Shown: piece by piece, positions 27,243-36,994 of the stretch
How positions within the stretch are numbered: position 1 is the first letter of the stretch
Layout: each line of letters opens with the position of its first letter
Assembly (NCBI GenBank): GCA_902595755.1
Contig: CACJRF010000007.1
Coordinates: forward strand, 1 to 64,000
Direction: 5' to 3'
Length of the DNA: 64,000 bases
From: an uncultured Alphaproteobacteria bacterium
Lineage (GTDB): Bacteria > Pseudomonadota > Alphaproteobacteria > Methylaequorales > Methylaequoraceae
Translations under genes and position numbers: made by a program
The notes under the pieces: model-generated
What the model was told of the DNA's origin: nothing
What the model saw: only the letters and a program-made list of their open reading frames with translations
Database searches by the model: none

Positions 27243-27886
27243 CTTTTTAAAATATATTTGTTTCCTATCTGGATTAGAATTTTAGGAAAATTTGGATCTG
27301 ACTCTAACTTTCTTCTTAATCTATACACCAAAGACTCAAGCGTATGTGTTTCTACTCTTGAATTATAACCCCATACATAGGTTAACAATTCTTTTTTTGT
27401 GTAGCCTTTTTTACTTTCGTATAAAAAATTTAAAAACTTACTTTCAAGAGAGGTAAGTTTTATTTTTTCTCCTTTTTTGTGACTAATAAGTTCTGATGAT
27501 GTAAAAGTGAATTCTCCAAATCTTTTTCTTTTTCTGATTCTTTCTATACTATTAAAAATTTTTTCTACCTGTTCAACAAAGTCTAAAGGTTTAATAGGAG
27601 TTTTGATAAAATGAACGTTTCCAAAAAGATTAGTCTTAACATTACTGACCCTAATGATAAAAATTACATAATGAGAATAATTTTTTAAGATTTTTTCAAA
27701 CTTTAACATCTCTTTTTTTGTAGTTATATCAATAATTAGTAAACTTGTTTGCTCGGTTTTTTCCACAAAATCTTCGATATTGTTTGAGGGGAAGAATTTC
27801 ATGCCCTTCTTTTCAATTAATAAAGAAATTTCATTTAGGATGCATTTACTTTTAAAAAAACCTATTATTGAATTATTTGTTTTCAT
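27239..27886 (-). CDS. OmpR-class DNA-binding protein with a degenerate receiver domain
   Basis: The protein is 215 residues. The C-terminal half (about 120-215) is an OmpR/PhoB-type winged helix with LTSLESKFLNFLYESKKGYTKKELL (about 143-167) and VETHTLESLVYRLRRKLE. The N-terminal half resembles a receiver: Asp53 in LLIID and Lys99-Pro100 are kept, but the acidic pair near residue 10 that binds magnesium is replaced by FFKSKC. It is probably either a phosphorylation-independent regulator or one with altered control. No kinase gene is adjacent. Its start lies only 11 bp from the divergent L,D-transpeptidase gene, which is a plausible target. Confidence 0.75.
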   Translation of the reverse strand: MKTNNSIIGFFKSKCILNEISLLIEKKGMKFFPSNNIEDFVEKTEQTSLLIIDITTKKEMLKFEKILKNYSHYVIFIIRVSNVKTNLFGNVHFIKTPIKPLDFVEQVEKIFNSIERIRKRKRFGEFTFTSSELISHKKGEKIKLTSLESKFLNFLYESKKGYTKKELLTYVWGYNSRVETHTLESLVYRLRRKLESDPNFPKILIQIGNKYILKS

Positions 27887-27897
27887 TTGTGATTTGT

Positions 27898-28410
27898 ATG
27901 AAATTTATTCGCCTACTGAAAAATTATAGTAATGATTCATCCTACCTTCTATTAGATAAAAAAAAAGTTAATTGTAAAATTGGTGCAAATGGGATTGGTA
28001 TAAAAACCAGAGAAGGTGACTTGGTTACGCCCAAAGGAATTTTCTTGTTGGAAAAAGTTTTTTTTAGAGCAGATAGAGTAAAAAAGCCAAAAACATCTCT
28101 TAAAATAAAAACAATACAAAGATCCGACTTTTGGTGCTCTGACCCAGGAACAGTAAATTATAATAAACTTTTAATTAAAAAGATGAATTATCGATGTGAG
28201 CAATTGTATAGGAATGATTCTTTATATGATATCGTATTACAAACGTCTTTTAACAGTGATCCAGTAAAAAAATATAAAGGGAGTGCAATTTTTATTCATT
28301 GTTCTGAAAAAAGTAAAAACTTTACTGAGGGTTGCATTGCTTTAGAAAAAAAAGAACTTCTAGACCTTCTAGGTAAAATAACTAGATCAACTAAACTAAT
28401 TATTGATTAG
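27898..28410 (+). CDS. L,D-transpeptidase (YkuD domain) family protein
   Basis: Starting at the ATG at 27898 gives 170 residues; an upstream ATG (27868) would run into the divergent gene and is less likely. The catalytic region reads IFIHCSE followed by FTEGCIAL, giving the His and Cys of the YkuD fold in the variant (T-x-G-C-V/I-A-L) common in alphaproteobacteria. These enzymes make 3-3 peptidoglycan cross-links or attach proteins to the wall. There is no obvious signal peptide, so export is unclear. Its end overlaps yggS by 4 bp. Confidence 0.82.
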   Translation: MKFIRLLKNYSNDSSYLLLDKKKVNCKIGANGIGIKTREGDLVTPKGIFLLEKVFFRADRVKKPKTSLKIKTIQRSDFWCSDPGTVNYNKLLIKKMNYRCEQLYRNDSLYDIVLQTSFNSDPVKKYKGSAIFIHCSEKSKNFTEGCIALEKKELLDLLGKITRSTKLIID

Positions 28411-29072
28411 GTTCTTTGGCCAAAAATAGCTGAGCCAACCCTAACAAAAGTAGATCCATTTTGTATGGCAACCTCGAAATCGTTAGACATACCCATACTC
28501 AAATGTTGTAAATTACATTCCTCTTTTTTTTTTTTAAGTAATTTAAAGTGTTCTACAGGGTTATCATTTACAGGGGGGATACACATCAATCCCGTGATAT
28601 TTAATTTCTTGTCATTTTTTGCCCATCCAACAAAATTTTTAACTTCAGAAATATCTAATCCAGACTTTTGAGCCTCATTACCTGTATTTACTTGTACAAA
28701 AAATTCGTGTGAATTTTTTCTAATATTCTGAATTTTTGAGGAAATTTTATTTACCAGCTTTTCTCTATCAATAGTTTCTATTACATCAAAAACCTCTAGT
28801 GCTATATTAATTTTATTGGACTGAAGAGGTCCTATTAAATGCAGCCGTACTTTTTTATATTTTTTTTTTAAAGGTAACCACTTATTTAAAGCTTCTTGCA
28901 CTTTGTTTTCTCCAAAAATAAAGTGTCCGTGAATAATTAAAGGCTCTATACTTTCGGGTGGGAATGTTTTCGAAACTGCAATAAGATTAGTTTTTACGTT
29001 GTTTTTTTTTTTTTGCACATTAATTTTTTCTGTTATGTGTTTATAATTTAGTAAGATGTCTTGAATATTCAT
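28407..29072 (-). CDS. yggS: YggS family pyridoxal phosphate homeostasis protein
   Basis: This 221-residue PLP-binding barrel has LIAVSKTFPPESI with the PLP lysine (near residue 35), HFIFGENKVQEA, HLIGPLQSNKI, and the C-terminal LSMGMSNDFEVAIQNGSTFVRVGSAIFG. It helps balance intracellular pyridoxal phosphate. The start codon abuts the start codon of the divergent ThiE-like gene, the two forming CATATG at 29070-29075. Confidence 0.94.
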   Translation of the reverse strand: MNIQDILLNYKHITEKINVQKKKNNVKTNLIAVSKTFPPESIEPLIIHGHFIFGENKVQEALNKWLPLKKKYKKVRLHLIGPLQSNKINIALEVFDVIETIDREKLVNKISSKIQNIRKNSHEFFVQVNTGNEAQKSGLDISEVKNFVGWAKNDKKLNITGLMCIPPVNDNPVEHFKLLKKKKEECNLQHLSMGMSNDFEVAIQNGSTFVRVGSAIFGQRT

Positions 29073-29660
29073 ATGCTTAATAAATTGAATTATAAAAAAA
29101 AGTCAATCCCAAAAAAATGGTTTTTCTTTAATTTAGCTATTAAAGATAATCGTAATATTTTGTTCTCATTAGATAAAAAAGTTGGCGTTGTTTTTTTTTG
29201 TAAAAATAATAAAAATGAAAATTCTTTATTTGAAAAAATGGGCCCGCTTGTAAGTTTTTGTAAAAAAAAAGGAATCGATTTTGTGATACCTTTTTCTTCT
29301 TATTGGGCTAGAAAATATGGGGCTTTTGGAGTATTAATTGAAGAAAATGATATGATAGCAAATAATAAAAAAGTTTTGAAAGTTCTAAAAAAAAGATTTA
29401 AAATTATCTGTAAGGTACATGATAAAATCGAGGCAATACAAAAAAAAGAAATTGCGGATATGTTCTTTATAAGCCCCGTTTACCCCTCAAACTCTCACCC
29501 CGGTCAAGCTCCATTAAAAAATTACATTTTTCTTTGTCTATGCCATTTGCTAAAAAGAAAGGATATTTATGCTCTTGGAGGTATGAATGATAAAAATTTC
29601 AAACTTAAAAATTCCCCACCTATCCTAGGTTATGGAGGTATAAGTGGTTTTAGGAAGTGA
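29073..29660 (+). CDS. Thiamine-phosphate-synthase-like (ThiE/TenI fold) protein, active site degenerate
   Basis: From the ATG at 29073 the protein is 195 residues; a longer version would need a TTG inside yggS. The C-terminal half matches the TMP-synthase fold: [31 protein letters not shown] and [10 protein letters not shown]. The N-terminal half lacks the usual catalytic motifs. The Asn-Asp-Arg loop is replaced near IPFSS, and the His-Leu-Gly-Gln motif reads GVLIEE. It may therefore have lost TMP synthase activity or have another role. It overlaps no other frame seriously and lies 1 bp before leuS. Confidence 0.7.
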   Translation: MLNKLNYKKKSIPKKWFFFNLAIKDNRNILFSLDKKVGVVFFCKNNKNENSLFEKMGPLVSFCKKKGIDFVIPFSSYWARKYGAFGVLIEENDMIANNKKVLKVLKKRFKIICKVHDKIEAIQKKEIADMFFISPVYPSNSHPGQAPLKNYIFLCLCHLLKRKDIYALGGMNDKNFKLKNSPPILGYGGISGFRK

Positions 29661-29661
29661 T

Positions 29662-32193
29662 ATGACTGAATATAATCCAAAAAAAATTGAAAAAAAATGG
29701 CAACGGATATGGGAGAAGAATAAGTCGTTTGAATCAAAATCTGATAAAGAGAAAAAAAAATTCTATGTTTTAGAAATGTTTCCATACCCATCAGGTAACA
29801 TACATATGGGTCATCTTAGGAACTATACTATTGGAGACGTTATTGCTAGATTCTATAAAACAAATAAATATAACGTTTTACACCCTATGGGTTGGGACAG
29901 CTTTGGTATGCCTGCAGAAAATGCTGCAATTGAAAATAAAACAAATCCAAAATTATGGACAGAAGAAAATATAAAAAATATGAGGGCTCAGTTACAATCT
30001 ATTGGTTTGTCTATTGACTGGAATAGAGAAATCTCAACTTGCTCAAAAGAATATTACAAACATCAACAAAAAATCTTTATTGATCTTTATAAAAAAAATT
30101 TGATTTATAAAAAAGATAGCTACGTTAACTGGGACCCCGTTGATAATACTGTTTTAGCAAATGAGCAAGTTATTGATGGTAAAGGTTGGAGGTCTGGTGC
30201 AATTGTTGAAAAGCGTAAACTTTCCCAATGGTTTTTAAAAATCACAGCATTTGCTCAAGAATTATTAGAGGATCTAGAGGTTCTTCATGGTTGGCCTGAT
30301 AAAGTAAAGTTAATGCAGAAAAACTGGATTGGGCTATCTAACGGGGTTGAGATTAAATTTAAAGTAAGAGATATTGATGAATCTATAAGTGTGTTTACAA
30401 CTAGACCTGAAACATTGTTCGGTGCAGCCTTTTTAGGTTTATCTGTAGAACATCAGTTAAGTGATAGATTAGATAATTTAGAAGAGTTTAAGAAATTCAA
30501 AAATAGATGTCTACAAACAACCGATAGAAATATTGATGATGAGAAAATTGGTTTTTTCTCTGGTCTTTTTGCAGAACATCCCTTAGATGAGAATATAAAA
30601 ATTCCTATCTACTTTACAAATTATGTTTTAATTAACTACGGTACAGGTGCCATATTTGGATGCCCTGCACACGATGAAAGGGATTATGAGTTTGCTCAAA
30701 ACATAGGAATTGATTTTTCTTCTGTTTTTAAAAATAAAGATAGTCTCCCTTATGTAGAAAAAAATGAGAATGATATAATGCAAAATTCAGAATTTCTTGA
30801 TGGACTATCCCTAAAAGAAGCAAAAAAATTAGTTGTTAGTAAAATTATAGAACAAAAAAAAGGAAGTGAAAAAAAAACTTATCGTTTAAGAGACTGGGGT
30901 ATATCAAGGCAAAGATATTGGGGCTGTCCTATACCTATCATCTATTCAGAAGATGGAGAGATATCGACAATTGAAGAATCAGAACTTCCTGTAACCTTAC
31001 CTGAGGATATAGATCTATCACAAAACGGGAATCCCCTTGATAATCACCCAACCTGGAAGTTTGTTAAATGTAAAAAAACAAATAAACAAGCCATCAGAGA
31101 AACTGACACTCTAGATACTTTTTTTGATTCGTCATGGTACTTTTTGAGATTTTGTTCACCACAGAATGATGATAAGCCTTTTGATGAGATAGAAACTAAA
31201 TACTGGATGTCTGTTGATCACTATATTGGGGGGGTAGAGCATGCAATACTTCATCTACTTTATTCAAGATTCTTCTCAAGAGCACTAAAAAAATGTGGGT
31301 ATGATACTCCTAAAGAACCTTTTAAAAAACTTGTTACACAAGGCATGGTTTGTCATGAAACATTTAAAACAAAAGAGGAAAATCCAAAATGGGTTAATCC
31401 AAATAATGTATTAACCGAAGCTGGTAAATTTTATACAAATGATAATGGAAAAAAAATCGATGTGTTGAAAGGAAGATCAGAAAAAATGAGTAAGTCCAAA
31501 AAAAATGTTGTTGATCCTGACTCAATTATTTTAAAATATGGAGCTGATACAGCAAGATTATTTATGATTTCAGACTCTCCTCCAGAAAGAGATCTTGAAT
31601 GGTCTATAGATGGGATAAAGGCAACACACAAGTATTTAAATAAGATCTATAATTTTCTTACTTCAAATAAGTTTAATTTCACAACACAATTTGATTTAAA
31701 TAAAAATAAACTGAACAATGATGAATCAATACTTTATGATTTTTTAAATTCTGTAATTACTAATTATACAGATGACATTAAAAATTATAGATTTAACAAT
31801 GCAGTAGCTAAAATCAGAGAGTTATCTAATAAACTAGTTAAACAAAAAATTACAAAAACACTTTTTGATTATTGTTGGTCCATTTATCTAAGGTTATTTG
31901 CGATTATTACTCCACATTTCTCATCAGAACTGGCAGAAACTGCTGGCCTTAAAAACAACCTTGAAGATATTTTTTGGCCAGAAGCTGAAAAAACAAGTAA
32001 GATAAATGATAAAATACTCATTATTCTTCAGGTCAACGGTAAAAAAAGAGGGAGTTTAACCGTTGAGAAAGAAATGAGTAAAGACGATATTTTAAAAATT
32101 TTATCAAACTCAGAAAAATACTCGGGTATAATTGATAATGAAATAAAAAAGATAATTTATGTTCCGAATAAAATAGTAAATTTTGTAAAATGA
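29662..32193 (+). CDS. leuS: Leucine--tRNA ligase
   Basis: From the ATG at 29662 the protein is 843 residues and begins [14 protein letters not shown], as usual for the family; a GTG six codons upstream overlaps the previous gene and is less likely. It has the class I HIGH-type motif in [17 protein letters not shown], the editing-domain [11 protein letters not shown], and KMSKS in [15 protein letters not shown]. It charges tRNA-Leu. It heads leuS-lptE-holA, a conserved alphaproteobacterial string, with 4-bp overlaps between each pair. Confidence 0.98.
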   Translation: MTEYNPKKIEKKWQRIWEKNKSFESKSDKEKKKFYVLEMFPYPSGNIHMGHLRNYTIGDVIARFYKTNKYNVLHPMGWDSFGMPAENAAIENKTNPKLWTEENIKNMRAQLQSIGLSIDWNREISTCSKEYYKHQQKIFIDLYKKNLIYKKDSYVNWDPVDNTVLANEQVIDGKGWRSGAIVEKRKLSQWFLKITAFAQELLEDLEVLHGWPDKVKLMQKNWIGLSNGVEIKFKVRDIDESISVFTTRPETLFGAAFLGLSVEHQLSDRLDNLEEFKKFKNRCLQTTDRNIDDEKIGFFSGLFAEHPLDENIKIPIYFTNYVLINYGTGAIFGCPAHDERDYEFAQNIGIDFSSVFKNKDSLPYVEKNENDIMQNSEFLDGLSLKEAKKLVVSKIIEQKKGSEKKTYRLRDWGISRQRYWGCPIPIIYSEDGEISTIEESELPVTLPEDIDLSQNGNPLDNHPTWKFVKCKKTNKQAIRETDTLDTFFDSSWYFLRFCSPQNDDKPFDEIETKYWMSVDHYIGGVEHAILHLLYSRFFSRALKKCGYDTPKEPFKKLVTQGMVCHETFKTKEENPKWVNPNNVLTEAGKFYTNDNGKKIDVLKGRSEKMSKSKKNVVDPDSIILKYGADTARLFMISDSPPERDLEWSIDGIKATHKYLNKIYNFLTSNKFNFTTQFDLNKNKLNNDESILYDFLNSVITNYTDDIKNYRFNNAVAKIRELSNKLVKQKITKTLFDYCWSIYLRLFAIITPHFSSELAETAGLKNNLEDIFWPEAEKTSKINDKILIILQVNGKKRGSLTVEKEMSKDDILKILSNSEKYSGIIDNEIKKIIYVPNKIVNFVK

Positions 32194-32687
32194 AGAAGAT
32201 CTGTAAATTAGTTATTTTAGTTGTTCTATTTTTTCAAGCATCTTGTTCGTACAAGCCTCTTTATACAAAAAAAAGCTTTAATCCCTATAAACTCGATGTG
32301 ATTATTAAGCAAAAGGGGAAGTATAGTAATAATGTTGTTTTAATGAAGAATATTCTCGAAAAAAGACTCAATAGTCCAAGGTCCAAACCATCAAATCTCA
32401 AACTAATAATATCGTTGAATATAAAGGTTAATAATTTAGGTATAAATAAAGACCTCAATACTTTTGGTAAAAGAGTTACAATTATAGTGAATTATATTAT
32501 GTATGACAGAAAGGGAACCTTAACTAAAGGTAACTTAGAAAACAGTTCTACATTTAATTTTTCACCAAACGATTACGGAAACCTTACATCTCTGGAAGAC
32601 TCCTATTCCAAACTTGTTAAAGATACATCCTATGATATTGCTAATTTAATTTTAGCTGAAAATTTCAATCGAAGAATAGTTCCATGA
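32190..32687 (+). CDS. lptE: LPS assembly lipoprotein LptE
   Basis: This 165-residue lipoprotein has signal [19 protein letters not shown], with the lipidated Cys at residue 19, followed by SYKPLY, the common start of mature alphaproteobacterial LptE. It plugs the LptD barrel that inserts lipopolysaccharide into the outer membrane. Sequence conservation in this family is low. The call rests on the lipobox, the length and the position between leuS and holA. Confidence 0.85.
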   Translation: MKKICKLVILVVLFFQASCSYKPLYTKKSFNPYKLDVIIKQKGKYSNNVVLMKNILEKRLNSPRSKPSNLKLIISLNIKVNNLGINKDLNTFGKRVTIIVNYIMYDRKGTLTKGNLENSSTFNFSPNDYGNLTSLEDSYSKLVKDTSYDIANLILAENFNRRIVP

Positions 32688-33706
32688 ATATCAAGTTTAA
32701 CAATTTATTTACAGAAATTCATGAATACATAAACAAAAAAGCAATGGTTTTCTATGGACCAAATATTGGGAAAATTGATGATTGTATAATGTCAGTTATA
32801 ACCTTTAAAAAAAAAAAAGATAAAAAAATAGATATTCTCTATAAATATTCTGATGATCTTAAATCTGGTGAAATTAAAAATATAATCAATAAAAACAGTT
32901 CACTAGATTTATTTGGAAACATGACTTTAATCATTCTACGTTTATTTAATGAAAAATTATCAAAGGAAATTATTGATTCGCTCAAAGATATAAAAAATAA
33001 TGAGCTAAAAATCATAATTAGGGTAGAAAAATTAGGGGTTAAGTCTTTATTAAGAAAACATTTTGAAAAAACTGACGATTTAGTTATTGTGCCTTGTTAT
33101 GAAGAAAGTGCATATGAAAAACAAAAATTAATAAAGGATTTTTTCAAAAAGGAAAATATTCCAGTTACAGAATCATTTATAACTAACCTTTCAGAACATC
33201 TAAGTAATGACAGAATTGAAATCAGAGAAGAATTGAATAAAATTCAATTTTTATCTAAAGGAGAAGATAAAAACGTAAGAGAAATAAATATCTTTTATGA
33301 CTCTGTTTATACTGATGAATTAGAATTTATTAACTCTTTAGTTTCTGGAAAAGTTGACGCATTCTTAAGCAAAAAATTTGATAGCTTGAGTCTAATTAGA
33401 AGTGAACAGGTCAGATGTGCTTCAATTCTTCTAGAACATTTTTACAAGCTTTTAAAAGTTAAATTTCTTATAAATAGTGGAGTCTCAATTTACGAGGCAC
33501 AATCATCACTTAGACCGCCAATATTTTTTAAGTATAAAAATGATTTCGAAGAACAATTGTCAATCTGGAGTCTAAGAAACATAGAAGTAATCATAAAAAG
33601 ATTAATTCTGAGTAAAAAAAAATTTTTTAACGGCGATACCACAGCTACTTCTTATTTTTTCGGATGTCTCTTAAAAATTTTGAAGATAAGGACTAAGTTC
33701 TCTTAA
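32684..33706 (+). CDS. holA: DNA polymerase III subunit delta
   Basis: This 340-residue clamp-loader subunit has conserved patterns MVFYGPNIGKIDDCI (near residues 20-34), SLDLFGNMTLIILR, and IEIREELNKIQFL in the AAA+-like region. It opens the sliding clamp at the replication fork. It overlaps lptE by 4 bp and its end overlaps the convergent coaE by 14 bp. In most alphaproteobacteria holA adjoins parB. Here it adjoins coaE instead, which suggests a rearrangement. Confidence 0.9.
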   Translation: MNIKFNNLFTEIHEYINKKAMVFYGPNIGKIDDCIMSVITFKKKKDKKIDILYKYSDDLKSGEIKNIINKNSSLDLFGNMTLIILRLFNEKLSKEIIDSLKDIKNNELKIIIRVEKLGVKSLLRKHFEKTDDLVIVPCYEESAYEKQKLIKDFFKKENIPVTESFITNLSEHLSNDRIEIREELNKIQFLSKGEDKNVREINIFYDSVYTDELEFINSLVSGKVDAFLSKKFDSLSLIRSEQVRCASILLEHFYKLLKVKFLINSGVSIYEAQSSLRPPIFFKYKNDFEEQLSIWSLRNIEVIIKRLILSKKKFFNGDTTATSYFFGCLLKILKIRTKFS

Positions 33707-34286
33707 TTTCTTTTATAAAGCTCAAAAGATTTTTTTTTACTACCGCTCTCTTGTTATTTGTATCTAATAAAAGTGAAATTTTTTTTGATTTACTTAAATT
33801 TTTTTGATTCTTTAATATTTTTTTCAATTTAAATTCATTCATATTCTTTCTTTTTAAAACTCTCTTTTTTTGATTTTCTTTATTTAAAACTAAGTAAATT
33901 ATATAGTTATAGTCATCTTCTTGTTTTTTTTCAAAAAGAAGGGGAATATCAAAAAAAATAAATCCTTTTTTTTTGTTTTTTTTCAGAAATTTTTTTTTTG
34001 TAATTTCTAAATAAGAATAAACTATTTTTTCTAACTTTCTCAAGCTAGCAGGTGATGAAAACACATAATCCGAAAGTGATTTTTTATTAATTTTTCCATT
34101 TTTAAAAAATAAGTTGTCTACTTTATTATTGAAAGCTGTTTTTATTTCCTTTTTGAGATCACTGCATAAATACAGTTTACTTATTTCCTTATCACATTGA
34201 AAAACTTCATAACCTTCTTGTAATAGTATATTGGATATAGTTGTTTTTCCTGAACCTATGTTTCCTGTTATTGCTATCTTTTTCAT
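33693..34286 (-). CDS. coaE: Dephospho-CoA kinase
   Basis: This 197-residue P-loop kinase starts with IAITGNIGSGKTTISNIL. It keeps the CoaE pattern of a substrate Asp in FQCDKEIS and FFDIPLLFEKK in the lid region. It catalyses the last step of coenzyme A synthesis. The gene is unusually rich in lysine codons made of A runs. It follows aroE with an 11-bp gap and forms the minus-strand run maf-aroE-coaE leading away from the candidate origin. Confidence 0.92.
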   Translation of the reverse strand: MKKIAITGNIGSGKTTISNILLQEGYEVFQCDKEISKLYLCSDLKKEIKTAFNNKVDNLFFKNGKINKKSLSDYVFSSPASLRKLEKIVYSYLEITKKKFLKKNKKKGFIFFDIPLLFEKKQEDDYNYIIYLVLNKENQKKRVLKRKNMNEFKLKKILKNQKNLSKSKKISLLLDTNNKRAVVKKNLLSFIKEIKRT

Positions 34287-34297
34287 AGAAGCTTATC

Positions 34298-35158
34298 CTA
34301 GTCTCGCAATAAATTTACTGCTTCGTCTATATCATTTTTATTAAGATTGATGTTAAACCATTTTTTAAAGGATTCTGCTGCTTGTCTAATTAACATATAT
34401 TTGCCATTTACGTTTTTTTGAGGATCAATTCCACTATTATCCGCCATTTGATTAAATATTGTAAATTCTTGATTGTAATTTATATCATAAACGAAACCTT
34501 GCCTTGACATTAAGTGCAAGAATTCGTTATCTATTTTATGATCTACTTTCATGCCAAGATAACTTGTATTGATGAAGAGTCCAATGCATGAATGAACACC
34601 CTCAGATAGATTATGAATGTTCCAATTTGTTTTTTTCGAAATCCCTGATATTTTAAAGTTATCCACCAACTTTTTTGCATTAGAGATTGTCCTATTCCAT
34701 ATTTCTATACTATATGGCTCGTACTTAATCAATTCAGATAAAATACCGAAAGCCGCGCCGCCTGACCCTAATATTCCAATGGTCGAAGGGACAACAAAGT
34801 TAAAGTCTTCCTTTAGAGAAGTACAAAACCCTATTCCATCTGTATTAGTCCCAATTATTTTTTTACCCTCTTTATAAATTGTATTTATAGCCTTTGCTAA
34901 TTTTGCTGATTCATCAATTTCATCAAGGGCATCTATAAATTTTGTTTTAAATGGAACTGTAATATTTATTCCTTTAATTTCGCCTTCTCTTATTTTCTTA
35001 ATTAAATCATGTTTTTGTTCGACAAAAATTTTATCGTCCAAACTTAATTTTAGTTTCTCGTACTGATAGTCTTGATTATATTTTTTTAACCAATGGTTAT
35101 GTATTTCTGGTGATTTTGAATGTTCAACTGGATTACCTACAACGTATAACTTTTTCAT
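34298..35158 (-). CDS. aroE: Shikimate dehydrogenase
   Basis: This 286-residue enzyme has the shikimate-binding NPVEHSKSPEIHNHWL at the N-terminus, the catalytic Lys in INITVPFKTKF, the NTDGIGF motif with the catalytic Asp, and the nucleotide-binding GILGSGGAAFGIL. It reduces 3-dehydroshikimate in aromatic amino acid synthesis. Its start overlaps the maf end by 26 bp. Confidence 0.95.
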   Translation of the reverse strand: MKKLYVVGNPVEHSKSPEIHNHWLKKYNQDYQYEKLKLSLDDKIFVEQKHDLIKKIREGEIKGINITVPFKTKFIDALDEIDESAKLAKAINTIYKEGKKIIGTNTDGIGFCTSLKEDFNFVVPSTIGILGSGGAAFGILSELIKYEPYSIEIWNRTISNAKKLVDNFKISGISKKTNWNIHNLSEGVHSCIGLFINTSYLGMKVDHKIDNEFLHLMSRQGFVYDINYNQEFTIFNQMADNSGIDPQKNVNGKYMLIRQAAESFKKWFNINLNKNDIDEAVNLLRD

Positions 35159-35723
35159 TTTCTAATTCTCTCAATAAATTATTTACTGGAAAGCCTATTA
35201 TGGTCTCCATATCTCCTTGAATTACTTCTAAAAAATTATATTTTTTATTTTCTTCTATCTTATATGATCCAACGCAGCTTAAAGCTGTTTGTCTGTTTTT
35301 AGATAAATATTCATCTATATCAACTTCACTTATGTTTTTCATTTTTAACGTAGCATTTTTTGTTTCTCTAAAAATAATGGCTTCATTATATATTACAGCA
35401 ACAGAACTAATAAGCTTATGTTCTTTGTCTTTTAGAAAAAGTAAATTATTTTTAGCCTCGCTAACTGTCTCTGGCTTGTCTATTAATCTATCTTCACATA
35501 TTAATATTTGGTCCGATCCTATTATGATTTCATTTTCTCTTTCTACAACTGAACGAGCCTTAGCCTCTGCCAGCTCTTCCACAATTTTTATGTATGTTAT
35601 TTTCTTTTTTTTTATAATTCTTTCATCAATTTTGTGTGGGCGTACTTCAAAGTTTATTTTTTCACGTTTCAAGTATTCGATTCTCGATTTACTTGATGAA
35701 GCTAGTATAATTTGTTGACTCAT
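35133..35723 (-). CDS. maf: Maf family nucleoside triphosphate pyrophosphatase
   Basis: From the ATG at 35723 the protein is 196 residues, starting MSQQIILASSSKSRIEYL, the normal Maf N-terminus; an ATG 15 bp upstream is also possible. The catalytic Asp lies in IIIGSDQIL. Maf proteins hydrolyse abnormal or modified nucleotides. It is the first minus-strand gene left of the candidate origin, the position it holds in many alphaproteobacteria. Confidence 0.92.
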   Translation of the reverse strand: MSQQIILASSSKSRIEYLKREKINFEVRPHKIDERIIKKKKITYIKIVEELAEAKARSVVERENEIIIGSDQILICEDRLIDKPETVSEAKNNLLFLKDKEHKLISSVAVIYNEAIIFRETKNATLKMKNISEVDIDEYLSKNRQTALSCVGSYKIEENKKYNFLEVIQGDMETIIGFPVNNLLRELENEKVIRCR

Positions 35724-36004
35724 TGTTGATAAATCCATGTTTAGAATCGTTTCTTTGTTTTTACTCTACTTTACTAACTTTTAGTTCACATTATAACTTT
35801 GTTGATACTTTTGTTCACAATTTTTTTCTACTTCCCCACAATTACTTCTTAACCTTCATCTACTTTACTTTTATTTAATATTCCACATTGTACTCACAAC
35901 TTTATTTTGCTTTCTTCTGTTGGTATATTGTTATTAACTTTTATTAACATTATTATCTTCTCAACAACAACAACAACCTATATATATATAGATGTAGTAA
36001 GTCT
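35724..36004. other. Candidate chromosomal replication origin (oriC)
   Basis: This non-coding strand switch separates leftward maf-aroE-coaE from rightward hemE-hemH-hemJ-rho; an origin beside hemE is established for Caulobacter and Rickettsia. The plus strand is strikingly T/C-rich. DnaA-box-like sites against TTATCCACA are: TTATCAACA on the minus strand at 35724-35732 (8 of 9), GTATCAACA on the minus strand at 35800-35808 (7 of 9), TTGTTCACA 35811-35819, TTCCCCACA 35832-35840, TATTCCACA 35879-35887 (7 of 9 each) and TTATTAACA 35941-35949 (7 of 9). A direct repeat TTATTAAC also occurs, at 35931-35938 and 35941-35948. A TA-only stretch near 35980-35990 could be the unwinding element. No perfect box is present. 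Confidence 0.65.
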
Positions 36005-36994
36005 ATGGATAAAAAAACTAAAATATGGTTAATGAGACAAGCTGGTCGGTATTTACCTGAATATCAAGAAATACGAAAAAAAGAAAAAAATTTTATGAAT
36101 TTGTGTTTTAATCCTAAATTAGCTTGCGACATTTCTTTACAACCCATAGAAAGATTTGATTTCGATTTTATTATTTTGTTCTCGGACATCTTAGTTATCC
36201 CTTACGCACTCGGGCAAGAGGTAAAATTTAAAGAAAGCATTGGTCCAATCTTAGGAAATATAAATTACGAACAGTTAGAAGTAAATCTTTCTCAAAACTT
36301 AGAAAGATTAGCTCCAGTATTTGAAACAATAAAACTAATAAAACAAAAGAAAAAAGAGAAGGATCTAATTGGATTCTGTGGAGGTCCATTTACTGTTTTA
36401 AACTATATGGTAGAACAAGGTACATCAAAAACTCACGAAAAGATAAAAAAATTTATAAAAAGTAACAATGTGCTGTCAGAAAAAATAATAAAAATCATAA
36501 CCGATATTTCTATTGAATATTTAAAAAAACAGATAGACAGCGGGGTAGACGTTATCAAAGTTTTTGATTCGTGGGCAGGCTTATTGGATGGAGATTTATA
36601 CAAGAAATATATAATAGAGCCGAATAAAGAGATCGCAAAAGAAATAAAAAACTATTCACCTGGAACAAAACAGATATTTTTTCCAAGAGGATCAAAAGAA
36701 AACTATTTTAATTTTATAAAAGAAGTCCAACCAGATGTAATTTCACTTGATGAAGAGTTTCCAGATAATGTTTTCTCATATGCAAAAAAGAATGACATAA
36801 TACTCCAAGGAAATTTAAAACCAACAGCTTTAATAGAGGGAGGAAGAAAATTAAAAAAAGGGATAAAAAATATATTGAATAAATTTAAAGAAAATAAACA
36901 TATATTTAATCTATCTCATGGAGTTTTACCTCAAACACCAGTGGAAAATGTAGAAATATTGGTAGACACAATAAGGAATTACAATGAAACCTAA
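36005..36994 (+). CDS. hemE: Uroporphyrinogen decarboxylase
   Basis: This 329-residue enzyme begins with the family motif WLMRQAGRYLPEYQEIR, which carries the substrate-binding arginines. It continues with FDFIILFSDILVIPYALGQ containing the catalytic Asp region, then GFCGGPFTVL and VIKVFDSWAG. It decarboxylates uroporphyrinogen III in haem synthesis. It is the first gene right of the candidate origin and overlaps hemH by 11 bp. Its plus strand is visibly purine-rich, in contrast to the pyrimidine-rich gap before it. Confidence 0.96.
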   Translation: MDKKTKIWLMRQAGRYLPEYQEIRKKEKNFMNLCFNPKLACDISLQPIERFDFDFIILFSDILVIPYALGQEVKFKESIGPILGNINYEQLEVNLSQNLERLAPVFETIKLIKQKKKEKDLIGFCGGPFTVLNYMVEQGTSKTHEKIKKFIKSNNVLSEKIIKIITDISIEYLKKQIDSGVDVIKVFDSWAGLLDGDLYKKYIIEPNKEIAKEIKNYSPGTKQIFFPRGSKENYFNFIKEVQPDVISLDEEFPDNVFSYAKKNDIILQGNLKPTALIEGGRKLKKGIKNILNKFKENKHIFNLSHGVLPQTPVENVEILVDTIRNYNET

